DNA of 64,000 bases from Pseudomonas sp. SCB32. GTDB lineage: Bacteria; Pseudomonadota; Gammaproteobacteria; Pseudomonadales; Pseudomonadaceae. The notes under the pieces were generated by a model. That model saw only the letters and a program-made list of their open reading frames with translations. It did no database searches and was not told the origin of the DNA. The position numbers and the translations under genes were made by a program. Shown here one piece after another: positions 8,853-17,651 of the stretch (within the stretch, counting starts at the first letter, position 1; each line of letters opens with the position of its first letter). The stretch is from positions 496,001 to 560,000 of the forward strand of contig NZ_CP045118.1 of assembly GCF_009189165.1 (NCBI RefSeq). The letters run 5' to 3'.

Positions 8853-10289
8853 TCAGTGCTCGCTGACGTTGTTCTCCGGATCGACCCGGCGCGGCGCGGT
8901 GCGGCCATCCTCGGCATTGAGCTGGAAGAAGATCGCCGCCGCCAGCATCGACAGTAGTCCGACGCTCATATAGGTCGCGTGGAAGGCCGACAGCACGTCG
9001 CCCTGCGCACTCTCCATATCGCCATTGAAGCCCCCCAGCAGCGCTGCCGCGCACGCCACGCCCAGGCCAATAGACAACTGCATCACCACCGAGAGCAGGC
9101 TGTTGCCGGCGCTGGCGTTGTCGTCGCGCAGGTCGATCAGGGTCAGGGTATTCATGGCTGTGAACTGCAGCGAGTTGATCCCGCCCAGCACCGCCAGTTG
9201 CGCCAGCAGCAGGGGGTATGACGTGCCATGGTCCACCAGGCCGAGGCTGGCGATCATGGCGCCCAGCAGCAGCGTGTTGCCCACCAGCAGCTGGCGGTAG
9301 CCGAACAGCTCCAGCAGCGGCTTGGCCAGCGACTTGATCAGCATGGCGGCCAGGGCCATCGGGATCATGGTCATCCCCGCCTTGGCCGGCGAGTAGCCCA
9401 GCCCGACCTGCAGCAGCAGGGGCGTCAGGAATGGCAGCGAGCCGCTGCCCAGGCGGGCGAACAGGTTACCCAGCACGCCCACGGCGAAGGTGCGGGTACG
9501 GAACAGCGACGGATGGAACAGCGGCGCCTCGACGCGCAGCGCGCGTAGCCAGTATGCCGCCAGCAGGACCAGGCCGCCCACCAGCAGGAGCACCACGCGC
9601 ACATGGGGCATGTGCAGCTCGCCCAGGCCTTCCAGGGCGATGGTGATCAGCACCATGGCGCCGCCGAAGAGCAGGAAGCCGACGCTGTCGAAGCGCGTGG
9701 CGCGCGCGCCGCGCAGGTCCGGCATCAGGCGCAGGGCGATGATGAAACCGATCAGCCCCACCGGCAGGTTGATCAGGAAGATCCAGTGCCAGCTGGCGTA
9801 CTCCACCAGCCAGCCGCCCATGGTCGGGCCGGCGAGCGGGCCGAGCAGGCCGGGGATGGTGACGAAACTGAGGATCCGCACCAGCTCGCTGCGCGGGTAG
9901 ACCCGCAGGATCACCAGGCGCCCTACCGGCATCATCAGTGCGCCGCCGATGCCCTGGACCACCCGTGCGCCGACCAGGATGCCGAGGGTGGGCGACAGCG
10001 CGCAGAACAGCGAGCCAAGGCTGAACAGGAAGATCGCGAAGAGGAACACCCGGCGCGTGCCGAAACGGTCGGAAATCCAGCCGGAGGAGGGGATCAGCAG
10101 CGCCACCGTGAGCAGGTAGGCGATCACCACGCCCTGCATGCGCAGCGGGTCCTCGTTGAGCGAGCGGGCCATGCTCGGCAGCGCGGTGTTGAGGATGGTG
10201 CCGTCCAGGGCCTGCATGAAGAAGGCGATGGCCACCAGCCAGGGCAGCAGGCGGGCCACGCGGGGCGTCAGGGTGAAGGGTTCGCTCAT
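8853..10289 (-). CDS. MFS drug transporter, DHA2 (EmrB/QacA, MdtD-like)
   Basis: 478-aa inner-membrane major-facilitator protein with about 14 hydrophobic segments, typical of proton-driven DHA2 multidrug exporters. Family marks: the N-terminal LDGTILNTALPSMA, motif A as GWISDRFGTRRVF, and motif C as GPLAGPTMGGWLVE. It is close in length and N-terminal pattern to MdtD. No membrane-fusion or outer-membrane partner gene is adjacent, so it probably works alone. Its last codon abuts the stop of the opposite-strand gene with no spacer. The substrate cannot be read from sequence. Confidence 0.9.
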   Translation of the reverse strand: MSEPFTLTPRVARLLPWLVAIAFFMQALDGTILNTALPSMARSLNEDPLRMQGVVIAYLLTVALLIPSSGWISDRFGTRRVFLFAIFLFSLGSLFCALSPTLGILVGARVVQGIGGALMMPVGRLVILRVYPRSELVRILSFVTIPGLLGPLAGPTMGGWLVEYASWHWIFLINLPVGLIGFIIALRLMPDLRGARATRFDSVGFLLFGGAMVLITIALEGLGELHMPHVRVVLLLVGGLVLLAAYWLRALRVEAPLFHPSLFRTRTFAVGVLGNLFARLGSGSLPFLTPLLLQVGLGYSPAKAGMTMIPMALAAMLIKSLAKPLLELFGYRQLLVGNTLLLGAMIASLGLVDHGTSYPLLLAQLAVLGGINSLQFTAMNTLTLIDLRDDNASAGNSLLSVVMQLSIGLGVACAAALLGGFNGDMESAQGDVLSAFHATYMSVGLLSMLAAAIFFQLNAEDGRTAPRRVDPENNVSEH

Positions 10290-10594
10290 GATCGATCCAT
10301 CGGTCAGGGATGGCTCTAGCTTAGGGAATGTTCGGCACTGGTGGGGAGTTTCAAGGGTGTGCCGTGCCTTGCCCTCATCGGAAGAGGCTCTGCATGCGCG
10401 CCTGCTGCGGTCATCCGGCGGGACCTTCTATGTGTTTGGAAATGCCTGTGCTAGACCTTTACCGGCCATCTTTTTCCGTCGTTGTGATGCAGCGCCGCGT
10501 TTCACCGAGGCCACCGATCATGGCGGAACGATGTCACTGCCGACCGGTCGATATGGCGTCCGGTCGCTTGCCGGAATTCCCAAAGGAGACAGCG
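10290..10594. other. intergenic region, divergent promoters only
   Basis: 305 bp between two divergent genes. It must carry promoters for the efflux gene and for the first DUF2780 gene. I see no convincing -35/-10 pair, operator, terminator or small gene in it. Confidence 0.4.
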
Positions 10595-11128
10595 ATGTCC
10601 GTCAAACCCAGTGCCACCCTCGCCCTTGCCGCCCTGCTGGCGGCCTCTTCCGCATTTGCCTTCAACCTTGGCGACGCCGCCAAGGCGGTATCCGGCGCCA
10701 CCGGTGGCAGCACCGCACAGGTCGCCGCCACGCCGCAGGCCAGTGGTCTGCTCAGCGCTCTGACCGGCCAGCTCGGGGTCAACGAAGAACAGGCCGTGGG
10801 CGGTACCGGCGCGTTGCTGGGCCTGGCGAAGAACCAGCTCAGCGGCGGCGACTACTCGCAGCTGCTCAAGGCCGTTCCCGGCCTCGACAAATTGTCCGGC
10901 GCGAGCGCGCTCAGTGGCCTGGGTGGCCAGCTTGGCAACTCGGCGGCCAGCAGCATGCTGGGCAACGTCAGCAGTATGGGCGATGTGAACAAGGCCTTCG
11001 GCGCGTTGGGCATGGATCAGAGCATGACCGGCAAGTTCGCTGGTGTGCTGCTGGACTACTTCGGCAAGCAGGGCGTGAACAGCCAGCTGCTGAGCAGCTT
11101 GAGCGGTCTCTGGGGCGCTGGCGCCTGA
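10595..11128 (+). CDS. DUF2780 (VcgC/VcgE-like) secreted protein, copy 1
   Basis: 177-aa protein with a clear signal peptide (residues 1-22, ASSAFAF) and a DUF2780 domain (about 50-177). It is rich in Gly, Ala, Ser and Leu, with the recurring pattern LTGQLGVNEEQAVGGTGALLGLA and a C-terminal GMDQSMTGKFAGVLLDYF. AAAGGAGA precedes the ATG. A paralogue follows 101 bp downstream on the same strand. The function is unknown; the predicted location is the periplasm or outside the cell. Confidence 0.87.
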   Translation: MSVKPSATLALAALLAASSAFAFNLGDAAKAVSGATGGSTAQVAATPQASGLLSALTGQLGVNEEQAVGGTGALLGLAKNQLSGGDYSQLLKAVPGLDKLSGASALSGLGGQLGNSAASSMLGNVSSMGDVNKAFGALGMDQSMTGKFAGVLLDYFGKQGVNSQLLSSLSGLWGAGA

Positions 11129-11229
11129 GTTGACAGGCCGTCGGACGGCGTGGAACCGCCGGCGGCCCGCTTTGTCATATCGACGACCCGGTCCCTGTTC
11201 GGGGCCGGGCATCCTCTCCGGAGCCGTCG

Positions 11230-11784
11230 ATGTTCGCCAAATCCGCCGCTGTCCTGGCCGCCGCCTGGCTGGCCGTATCTCCCGTGTTCGCTGCCACCTT
11301 CACCGAGACCGCGGAACCTGCGCCGTCGGCTGAGGCTCCTGCGCAGACGGCCAATGCCCTGTTGAGCAACCTGACCCGCCAACTGGGCGTCAGCGAGCAA
11401 CAGGCCATCGGCGGCACTGGCGCTTTGCTTGGGCTGGCCCTGAACACCCTGAAGGAAAACGACAGCACCCAGCTGCAGAAGGCCATGCCGAACATGCAGC
11501 AACTCTCCGGCAACGAGTCCATGGGCGACCTGGGCGGCGTGCTGGGTGGCCTGGGCGGAGCCGCGGCGCTGCTCGGCGGGATCAACAACCTGCAGGATGT
11601 CGACCAGATCTTCGGCGTGCTGGGCATGGACCAGTCGATGATCGGTCGCTTTGCCGGGGTGATCCTCGACTACTTCACCGAACAGGGCCTGAGCAGCCAG
11701 TTGCTCGGCACGCTCGGCGGCCTCTGGGGCATGCCCGCATCGCCGGCGTTGAAGGTGCCGCCGGTTACCGGGCGCGGGGTATAG
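11230..11784 (+). CDS. DUF2780 secreted protein, copy 2
   Basis: 184-aa tandem paralogue of the preceding gene. It has a signal peptide (residues 1-21) and the same core, with LTRQLGVSEQQAIGGTGALLGLA and LGMDQSMIGRFAGVILDYF. The middle, which in copy 1 is Ser/Gly rich, is shorter and Gly rich here. The pair looks like a local duplication that has since diverged. The function is unknown. The gap between the copies (11129-11229) has no terminator that I can see, so they may be co-transcribed. Confidence 0.86.
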   Translation: MFAKSAAVLAAAWLAVSPVFAATFTETAEPAPSAEAPAQTANALLSNLTRQLGVSEQQAIGGTGALLGLALNTLKENDSTQLQKAMPNMQQLSGNESMGDLGGVLGGLGGAAALLGGINNLQDVDQIFGVLGMDQSMIGRFAGVILDYFTEQGLSSQLLGTLGGLWGMPASPALKVPPVTGRGV

Positions 11785-11792
11785 AGCCCGCG

Positions 11793-12707
11793 TCAGAACT
11801 CCTGGCGCAGTGCCTCGATACGCGCGTCCTTCTCTTCCCACAGGCGCGAAACCCAGGCCTGCACGTACTGACGGAATTCCGCGTCGTTCTCGTAGTCGCC
11901 CTGCCACAGCGCGGGGTCGATTTCGCGCGCCTGGATATCCACGATCACCCGTGGCACGCGTCCGCACAGCAGGTCCCAGAAGCCCGGTCGTGGGCCCTTG
12001 GGGTAGACCAGGGTGATGTCCAACAGGGTATCGAGCTGTTCGCCCAGTGCTGCCAGGACGAAGGCGACGCCGCCAGCCTTGGGGCGCAGCAGGTTCTTGT
12101 AGGGTGACTGCTGATTGGCCTGCTTGGCCGGGGTGAAGCGGGTGCCCTCGAGGTAGTTCACCACGGTCACGGGCATGCGCTTGAACTTCTCGCAGGCGGC
12201 CTTGGTGATCTCCAGGTCCTTGCCCTTGAGTTCCGGGTGCTTATCCAGGAAGGCCTTGCTGTAGCGCTTCATGAAGGGGTAATCCAGCGCCCAGAAGGCC
12301 AGGCCGAGGAAGGGCACCCAGATCAGCTCCTTTTTCAGGAAGAACTTGAAGTAGGGCGTCTTGCGGTTGAACGCCTGCACCAGCGCCGGGATGTCGACCC
12401 AGGACTGGTGGTTGCTGATCACCAGGTAGGAGGTGTCGCCGCGCAGCTGGCTGGCGCCGCGGATGTCCCAGACGGTCGGGGTCATCAGCGCGAAGATGGC
12501 CTTGTCGATTTCCGCCCAGGTCTCGGCGATCCACATCACCCCGCGTGAGCAGGCGTCCTTGGCCGCATGGCCGGGGAGGACCAGCTTGAGCAGGGCGATC
12601 AGCAGCATCGGGCCGATCAGGACCAGGGTGTTGAGCAGCAACAGGAGGCTGGCGATGATGCCGGCCAGTGCTTGCATGGAGAGTGCCCGCGTGGAGAGTG
12701 CCTGCAT
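11793..12707 (-). CDS. PlsC-type acyltransferase (YihG-like)
   Basis: 304-aa inner-membrane acyltransferase of the 1-acyl-glycerol-3-phosphate acyltransferase superfamily. Two hydrophobic segments lie at the N-terminus (about residues 12-40). The catalytic NHQSWVD matches the NHx4D motif, and the substrate motif is YLEGTRFTP. Length and features fit YihG, reported to act as a lysophosphatidic acid acyltransferase in E. coli. ATG 12707 has AAGGAA upstream; ATG 12677 would remove a short repeat (MQALSTRALSMQAL) and is a possible alternative start. It is convergent with the DUF2780 pair. Confidence 0.88.
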   Translation of the reverse strand: MQALSTRALSMQALAGIIASLLLLLNTLVLIGPMLLIALLKLVLPGHAAKDACSRGVMWIAETWAEIDKAIFALMTPTVWDIRGASQLRGDTSYLVISNHQSWVDIPALVQAFNRKTPYFKFFLKKELIWVPFLGLAFWALDYPFMKRYSKAFLDKHPELKGKDLEITKAACEKFKRMPVTVVNYLEGTRFTPAKQANQQSPYKNLLRPKAGGVAFVLAALGEQLDTLLDITLVYPKGPRPGFWDLLCGRVPRVIVDIQAREIDPALWQGDYENDAEFRQYVQAWVSRLWEEKDARIEALRQEF

Positions 12708-12843
12708 GGCGATCCGGTTCCTTGTGCGACGGTGGCGCGGCCATGATACGCAGACAATTCCCCTGGCCCAAGCGGGACGCTATGGCGAACCAAGGGCCGT
12801 CGTGCTAGTCCTATGCGCACATGTCCCACCCCGGAGATTCTGC

Positions 12844-13371
12844 GTGAAACGCGCCCTCGCCCTGCTATCCCTGTTCGCTCTGCCCAGCCTGGTGCTGGCC
12901 GCCCAACCCAAGCTCTACGGCCGCTACGAATGGGTCAGCCTGCCCGAGCTCAACCAGACGCTGCAGGCGAAGATGGATACTGGCGCCTACACCTCGTCGC
13001 TGTCGGCCAAGGACATCCAGATCTTCCAGCGCGACGGCGAGGACTGGGTGCGCTTCAAGCTGGCCACCAAGGACGGCGGTGACTCGGTGTACGAGCACAA
13101 GCTGCTGCGCATCTCCAAGATCAAGAACCGCGCCGACGGTGCCGCCGAGGACGAAGAGGAAGACCGCAACCCCGGCCTCAGCCAGCGCCCGGTGATCGAG
13201 CTACCGGTGTGCCTGGGCGGTGACCAGCGCACCATCGAGGTCAACCTGACCGACCGCAGCCACTTCAACTACCCGTTCCTGATGGGCACCAAGGGCCTGC
13301 GCAAATTCCACGTCGCGGTCGACCCCGGTGAGCGCTTCACCGCCGGAAAACCGAACTGCTCTGGCGGCTGA
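12844..13371 (+). CDS. secreted retropepsin-like protease, RimB/PF05618 family (copy 2)
   Basis: 175-aa paralogue of the protein at 8325. The start is GTG 12844 (CGGAG upstream), giving a signal peptide ending VLAA. The active-site motif is KMDTGAYTSSLSA and the C-terminal motif YPFLMGTKGLRKF. An acidic insertion (AEDEEEDRNPG, about residues 101-111) is absent from copy 1. It lies 66 bp upstream of creB on the same strand, the position PA0462 holds in PAO1, so it may be read together with creBC. The substrate is unknown. Confidence 0.87.
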   Translation: MKRALALLSLFALPSLVLAAQPKLYGRYEWVSLPELNQTLQAKMDTGAYTSSLSAKDIQIFQRDGEDWVRFKLATKDGGDSVYEHKLLRISKIKNRADGAAEDEEEDRNPGLSQRPVIELPVCLGGDQRTIEVNLTDRSHFNYPFLMGTKGLRKFHVAVDPGERFTAGKPNCSGG

Positions 13372-13437
13372 GGCCCCGATTGACGCGGTGCCGGGCTTGC
13401 GGCACCGTGCCGGCAGATTCCACGGAGCCGGAACCCC

Positions 13438-14124
13438 ATGCCGCACATCCTCATCGTCGAAGATGAAGCCGCCATTGCCGACACGCTGCTTTACGCGCTG
13501 CAGGCGGAGGGCTTCGAGACTACCTGGCTGAGCCTGGCTGGCGCTGCGCTGGAGCGGCTGCAACGCGAGGGCTTCGACCTGGTCATCCTCGATGTCGGCC
13601 TGCCGGACATCAGCGGCTTCGAAGCGTGCAAGCGGCTGCGGCGCTTCTCCGAGGTGCCGGTGATTTTCCTCACTGCCCGCGACGCCGAGATCGACCGGGT
13701 GGTGGGGCTGGAAATCGGCGCCGACGACTACGTGGTCAAACCCTTCAGCCCGCGCGAAGTCGCCGCGAGGGTGAGGGCGATCCTCAAACGTACCGCGCCG
13801 CGCGAGACGCCCGTTGCAAGCAATGGCAGCGGTCCCTTCGAGGTGGACGAGGCGCGTGCGCAGATCCGCTTTCACGGCCAGCCGCTGGCGCTGACCCGCC
13901 ATGAATTCCGTCTGTTGCAGACCCTGCTGGCGCGTCCGGAACGGGTGTTCAGCCGCGAGCAATTGCTCGATGCACTGGGCGTCTCCGCTGACGCCGGCTA
14001 CGAGCGCAATGTCGACAGCCACATCAAGAGCCTGCGCGCCAAGCTGCGCCAGGTCGCCGCCACCGCCGAACCCATCCAGACCCATCGTGGCCTGGGCTAC
14101 AGCTACGCGCCGGACAAGAGCTGA
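13438..14124 (+). CDS. creB: two-component response regulator CreB
   Basis: 228-aa OmpR-type regulator. The receiver domain has the acidic pair in VEDE, phospho-acceptor Asp52 in LVILDVGLPD and Lys101 in VVKPFS. The winged helix (about 130-225) ends with the signature THRGLGYSY. In Pseudomonas, CreBC responds to inhibition of penicillin-binding protein 4 and to growth signals, and controls creD and beta-lactam tolerance. Its stop overlaps the creC start by one base. A candidate CreB site lies before creD at 15808. Confidence 0.94.
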   Translation: MPHILIVEDEAAIADTLLYALQAEGFETTWLSLAGAALERLQREGFDLVILDVGLPDISGFEACKRLRRFSEVPVIFLTARDAEIDRVVGLEIGADDYVVKPFSPREVAARVRAILKRTAPRETPVASNGSGPFEVDEARAQIRFHGQPLALTRHEFRLLQTLLARPERVFSREQLLDALGVSADAGYERNVDSHIKSLRAKLRQVAATAEPIQTHRGLGYSYAPDKS

Positions 14125-15542
14125 TGCGCCTGTCGCTGCGGATCTTCCTGGTCTACTTCTTTTTCGTCGGGCTGACCGGCTGGTTCGTCCTGCGCACGGT
14201 GATGGACGAGATTCGCCCCGGCGTGCGCCAGTCCAGCGAAGAGACCCTGGTGGACACCGCCAACCTGCTGGCCGAGGTGCTGCAGGCCGACGTGAAGAGC
14301 GGCACCCTCAGCCAGAGCCGGCTGCCCGAGATGCTCCGCGCCTACGGTGCGCGCAGTCCGCAGGCGGATATCTGGGGAGTGAACAAGACAGCGGTGAGCC
14401 ACCGCATTTACGTCACCGATGCACGCGGCATCGTCCTGCTGGATTCCCTCGGGCAGGCGGTGGGCCAGGACTATTCGCGCTGGAACGACGTCTACCTGAC
14501 CCTGCGCGGACAGTACGGGGCGCGCTCCAGTCGTGAGTCGGCGGACGATCCGGAGTCCTCGGTGATGTATGTCGCCGAGCCCATCCGCGATGGCGAGAAG
14601 ATCATCGGCGTGGTCTCGGTGTCCAAGCCCAACCGGACCCTGCAGCCCTACATCGACCGCTCCCAGCGTCGCCTCGCCTGGCTCGGCGCCGGGCTGATCG
14701 TCCTTGGCCTGCTGGTCGGCGCGCTGTTGTCCTGGTGGCTCAGCCGCTCGCTGGGGCGCCTGACCCGCTACGCCCAGGCGGTCAGCGAAGGACGGCGCGC
14801 GGAACTGCCGCGCTACCGGGGTGGCGAGATGGCGCAGCTGGCCGCCGCAGTCGAGCGCATGCGCGTGCAGCTGGAGGGCAAGGCCTATGTCGAGCGCTAC
14901 GTGCATACCCTGACCCACGAACTGAAGAGCCCGCTGGCGGCGATCCGTGGCGCGGCGGAACTGCTCGACGGCGAGATGCCGGCCGAGCAGCGCGCGCGTT
15001 TCGTCGGCAACATCGCCGGGGAAAGCGAGCGGCTGCAGCAGTTGATCGAACGTCTGCTGAACCTGGCCCAGGTGGAGCAGCGCCAGGGGCTGGAAGAGCG
15101 CGAGCCGGTGGCCCTGCACGGGCTGGTCGATGAACTGATCGACGAGCGTCTGGCGCGTGGGCAGGGCGTGCAACTGGCGAACGATATCCCCCTGGAGGTG
15201 ACTGTGCTGGGCGAGCGCTTCCTGCTGCGCCAGGCGCTGGGCAACCTGCTGGACAATGCGCTGGATTTCACGCCGCCCGGTGGCACGGTGCGCTTTTGCG
15301 CTGAGCCGGAAGGCAACGGCTGGCGCGTCGAGCTGTTCAACCAGGGCGAGGCGATTCCCGACTTCGCCCTGGCGCGCCTGACCGAGCGCTTCTACTCCCT
15401 GCCGCGTCCGTCCAGTGGGCGCAAGAGCACCGGGCTTGGGCTCAACTTCGTCGCCGAGGTGGCGGCGCTGCATGGCGGTGGGCTGAGTGTCGAGAACGTC
15501 GATGGCGGGGTGCGGGCGAGTTTGTCGCTGCCGGAGTCATAG
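14124..15542 (+). CDS. creC: sensor histidine kinase CreC
   Basis: 472-aa inner-membrane kinase partner of CreB. A first membrane helix (about 5-25), a periplasmic sensor region (about 26-185) and a second helix (about 186-207) are followed by a HAMP linker. The H-box is HTLTHELKSP with His265, and the ATP-binding domain carries NLLDNALDF (N-box) and STGLGLNFV (G2 box). It starts inside the creB stop (TGATG), so translation is coupled. The length agrees with E. coli CreC (474 aa). Confidence 0.95.
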   Translation: MRLSLRIFLVYFFFVGLTGWFVLRTVMDEIRPGVRQSSEETLVDTANLLAEVLQADVKSGTLSQSRLPEMLRAYGARSPQADIWGVNKTAVSHRIYVTDARGIVLLDSLGQAVGQDYSRWNDVYLTLRGQYGARSSRESADDPESSVMYVAEPIRDGEKIIGVVSVSKPNRTLQPYIDRSQRRLAWLGAGLIVLGLLVGALLSWWLSRSLGRLTRYAQAVSEGRRAELPRYRGGEMAQLAAAVERMRVQLEGKAYVERYVHTLTHELKSPLAAIRGAAELLDGEMPAEQRARFVGNIAGESERLQQLIERLLNLAQVEQRQGLEEREPVALHGLVDELIDERLARGQGVQLANDIPLEVTVLGERFLLRQALGNLLDNALDFTPPGGTVRFCAEPEGNGWRVELFNQGEAIPDFALARLTERFYSLPRPSSGRKSTGLGLNFVAEVAALHGGGLSVENVDGGVRASLSLPES

Positions 15543-15560
15543 CGCGCCTATCGGCGCTGT

Positions 15561-15628
15561 TCGCGGGCATGGCCCGCTCCTACAGGGAGCGGCGGGGCTG
15601 TTTCCGTAGGAGCGGACCTTGTCCGCGA
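15561..15628. repeat. REP elements between creC and creD
   Basis: Two elements of the TAGGAGCGG family: TCGCGGGCATGGCCCGCTCC (15561-15580, plus TAC) and GTAGGAGCGGACCTTGTCCG (15606-15625, plus CGA). They separate creBC from creD, which therefore probably has its own promoter. The rest of the 352-bp gap to 15894 holds the candidate CreB site. Confidence 0.8.
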
Positions 15629-15807
15629 AATCCATCGCGGCGGCGCTCGTTCCAACCGGGAAATACTTGCGTATTGGGCCCGCGTAAACGACCCCTGTCC
15701 GAGGCTGGTTTGCGGTTCAGAAAGAGCATCGCGGAGAAGGGCTAGGCGCCCCCCTCGCTCCTACGAGAGCGTTGCGCCGGTAGGGGGACTGCCTTCGCCA
15801 CAAAAAC

Positions 15808-15823
15808 TCCACACAGTCTCCAC
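15808..15823 (+). promoter_or_regulatory. candidate CreB-binding direct repeat upstream of creD
   Basis: TCCAC-N6-TCCAC lies 71 bases before the creD start. The E. coli cre tag is TTCAC-N6-TTCAC, so spacing is exact and 8 of 10 bases agree. The wider direct repeat is CTCCACA-CAGT-CTCCACA with an 11-bp period, as expected for an OmpR-type regulator dimer. CreD is the best-known CreB target. Sequence match seen; binding inferred. Confidence 0.55.
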
Positions 15824-15894
15824 ATTCACTCCCCGGCGCCACCATGTCCGCGCCCCAAGCTCTCTTCGTCGTCCACCCACGGAGAGCCCTCCCC

Positions 15895-17340
15895 ATGAAT
15901 CGCCAACTCGGCATCAAGCTCGGCGCCATCGCCCTGCTGATCGTCCTCCTGCTGATCCCCCTGCTGATGATCGACGGCCTGGTCGACGAGCGTCAGAACT
16001 ACCGCGACGGGGTGCTGCAGGACATCGCCCGCAGCGCCAGCTACAGCCAGCAGCTCACCGGCCCGCTGGTGATCGTGCCCTACAGCCGCACCGTGCGTGT
16101 CTGGCGCCTCGACAAGGCCAGCCAGCAGCGCGTGCTGCAGGAGCGCGAGATGCGCGGCCGCCTGTACTTCCTGCCGGAGACCTTCCTGCTCGACGGGCAG
16201 ATGCGCACCGAGCTGCGCCACCGGGGCATCTACGAGGCGCGCCTGTATCACGCGGACAGCAAGGTCAGCGGCAGCTTCGTGCTCCCGGCCAACTACGGCA
16301 TCGCCAGCGACCTGGACAGCTATCGCTTCGATGCCCCTCTGCTGGCAGTGGGCATCAGCGATGTGCGCGGCATCGAGAACGCACCGAAGCTGAAGGTGGG
16401 CGACGAACTGCGCGATTTCCAGCCCGGTACCCAGAGCCAGTTTCTCGGCAATGGCGTGCACGCCGTCCTGCCGCTCAAGGCCAGCGACCGCGAACAGCGC
16501 TTTGACTACGCCTTCGAGCTGTCGCTGCTGGGCAGCAGTCGCCTGGACATCACCCCGGTGGGCCGCGACAGCCAGGTCAACCTGCTGTCGGACTGGCCGC
16601 ACCCCAGCTTCGGCGGCGAGTTCCTGCCCACCGAGCGCAGCGTGAGCGACCAGGGCTTCAGCGCACGCTGGCGCACCAGCTTCTTCGCCACCAACCTGGA
16701 AGACCAGCTGCGTGCGTGCACCGCACCGGCCCAGACTGATGTCGCCCGCGCCGTTACGGAGGAAGACCCCGATGCATCGCGCGCCGCTCCCGCCGTGTGC
16801 AATGAGTTCGGCAATCACCGCTTCGGTGTGGCGCTGGTGGACCCGGTGGACCAGTACCTGAAGACCGACCGCGCGGTGAAGTACGCGCTGCTGTTCATCG
16901 TCCTCACCTTCGCCGGCTTCTTCCTCTTCGAGGTGCTCAAGCGCCTGGCCGTGCACCCGGTGCAGTACGCCCTGGTGGGCATGGCGCTGGCGCTGTTCTA
17001 CCTGCTGCTGTTGTCGCTTTCCGAGCACCTCGGCTTCGAGCTGGCCTACCTGATTTCCGCCAGTGCCTGCGTCGGCCTGATCGGTTTCTACCTCTGCCAC
17101 GTGCTGCACAGCCTGTGGCGCGGGGCCGGTTTCAGCGCCGGGCTCGCCGGGCTCTACGGGATGCTCTACGCACTGCTCAGCGCCGAGGATTACGCGCTGC
17201 TGATGGGCTCGCTGCTGCTGTTCGGCGTGCTCGGTGGCGTGATGGTGCTGACCCGCCGGCTGGACTGGTACGGCATCGGCAAACCGGCACGCGACGACGA
17301 GTTGTCCTTTTCCCTGAGTGAAGTGCGCGTCGAGCGCTGA
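15895..17340 (+). CDS. creD: inner membrane protein CreD
   Basis: 481-aa CreD. A single N-terminal helix (about 8-25) precedes a large periplasmic domain (about 26-320, with two cysteines near 277 and 303 that could pair), then five to six C-terminal helices (about 325-465). ATG 15895 has GGAGAG upstream and starts MNRQLGIKLG; an in-frame ATG at 15844 gives a non-membrane leader and is rejected. CreD is the main output of CreBC and affects beta-lactam tolerance and envelope integrity. The length is slightly above E. coli CreD (450). Confidence 0.92.
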   Translation: MNRQLGIKLGAIALLIVLLLIPLLMIDGLVDERQNYRDGVLQDIARSASYSQQLTGPLVIVPYSRTVRVWRLDKASQQRVLQEREMRGRLYFLPETFLLDGQMRTELRHRGIYEARLYHADSKVSGSFVLPANYGIASDLDSYRFDAPLLAVGISDVRGIENAPKLKVGDELRDFQPGTQSQFLGNGVHAVLPLKASDREQRFDYAFELSLLGSSRLDITPVGRDSQVNLLSDWPHPSFGGEFLPTERSVSDQGFSARWRTSFFATNLEDQLRACTAPAQTDVARAVTEEDPDASRAAPAVCNEFGNHRFGVALVDPVDQYLKTDRAVKYALLFIVLTFAGFFLFEVLKRLAVHPVQYALVGMALALFYLLLLSLSEHLGFELAYLISASACVGLIGFYLCHVLHSLWRGAGFSAGLAGLYGMLYALLSAEDYALLMGSLLLFGVLGGVMVLTRRLDWYGIGKPARDDELSFSLSEVRVER

Positions 17341-17351
17341 GGAGCATGGCC

Positions 17352-17651
17352 ATGCCGAATCTGCTGCGTCTTTTCCTCTGCCTGCTGGCCGGTCTGCTGC
17401 TCGCCGGACTCTGCCTGCCAGTGCTGATGCTGATCGGTCGCTTCGACTGGATTGCGCTGTTGATTGCCGCCGGCAAGCCGCTGGCGCATCTCGCCCTGCT
17501 GTTGCCCGGTGGGTTGTGGGAGCAGCTCACCGGCGTGGAGGACGCGGCGCACAACCCCCATGTGCGCTCCTTCCTCGAACTGTGCGCTGGCGTTGGCCAG
17601 ATGGGCTTGCTGCTGGCGCTGCCGCTCTACCGGCTGGGGAGAGCGTCATGA
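17352..17651 (+). CDS. small membrane protein downstream of creD
   Basis: 99-aa hydrophobic protein with two or three predicted helices (about 5-30, 38-58, 78-95). GGAG lies seven bases before ATG 17352; ATG 17346 is also possible. It follows creD by 11 bases, so it is probably in the creD transcript. In PAO1 a small hypothetical gene also follows creD. I recognise no domain. Confidence 0.7.
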   Translation: MPNLLRLFLCLLAGLLLAGLCLPVLMLIGRFDWIALLIAAGKPLAHLALLLPGGLWEQLTGVEDAAHNPHVRSFLELCAGVGQMGLLLALPLYRLGRAS

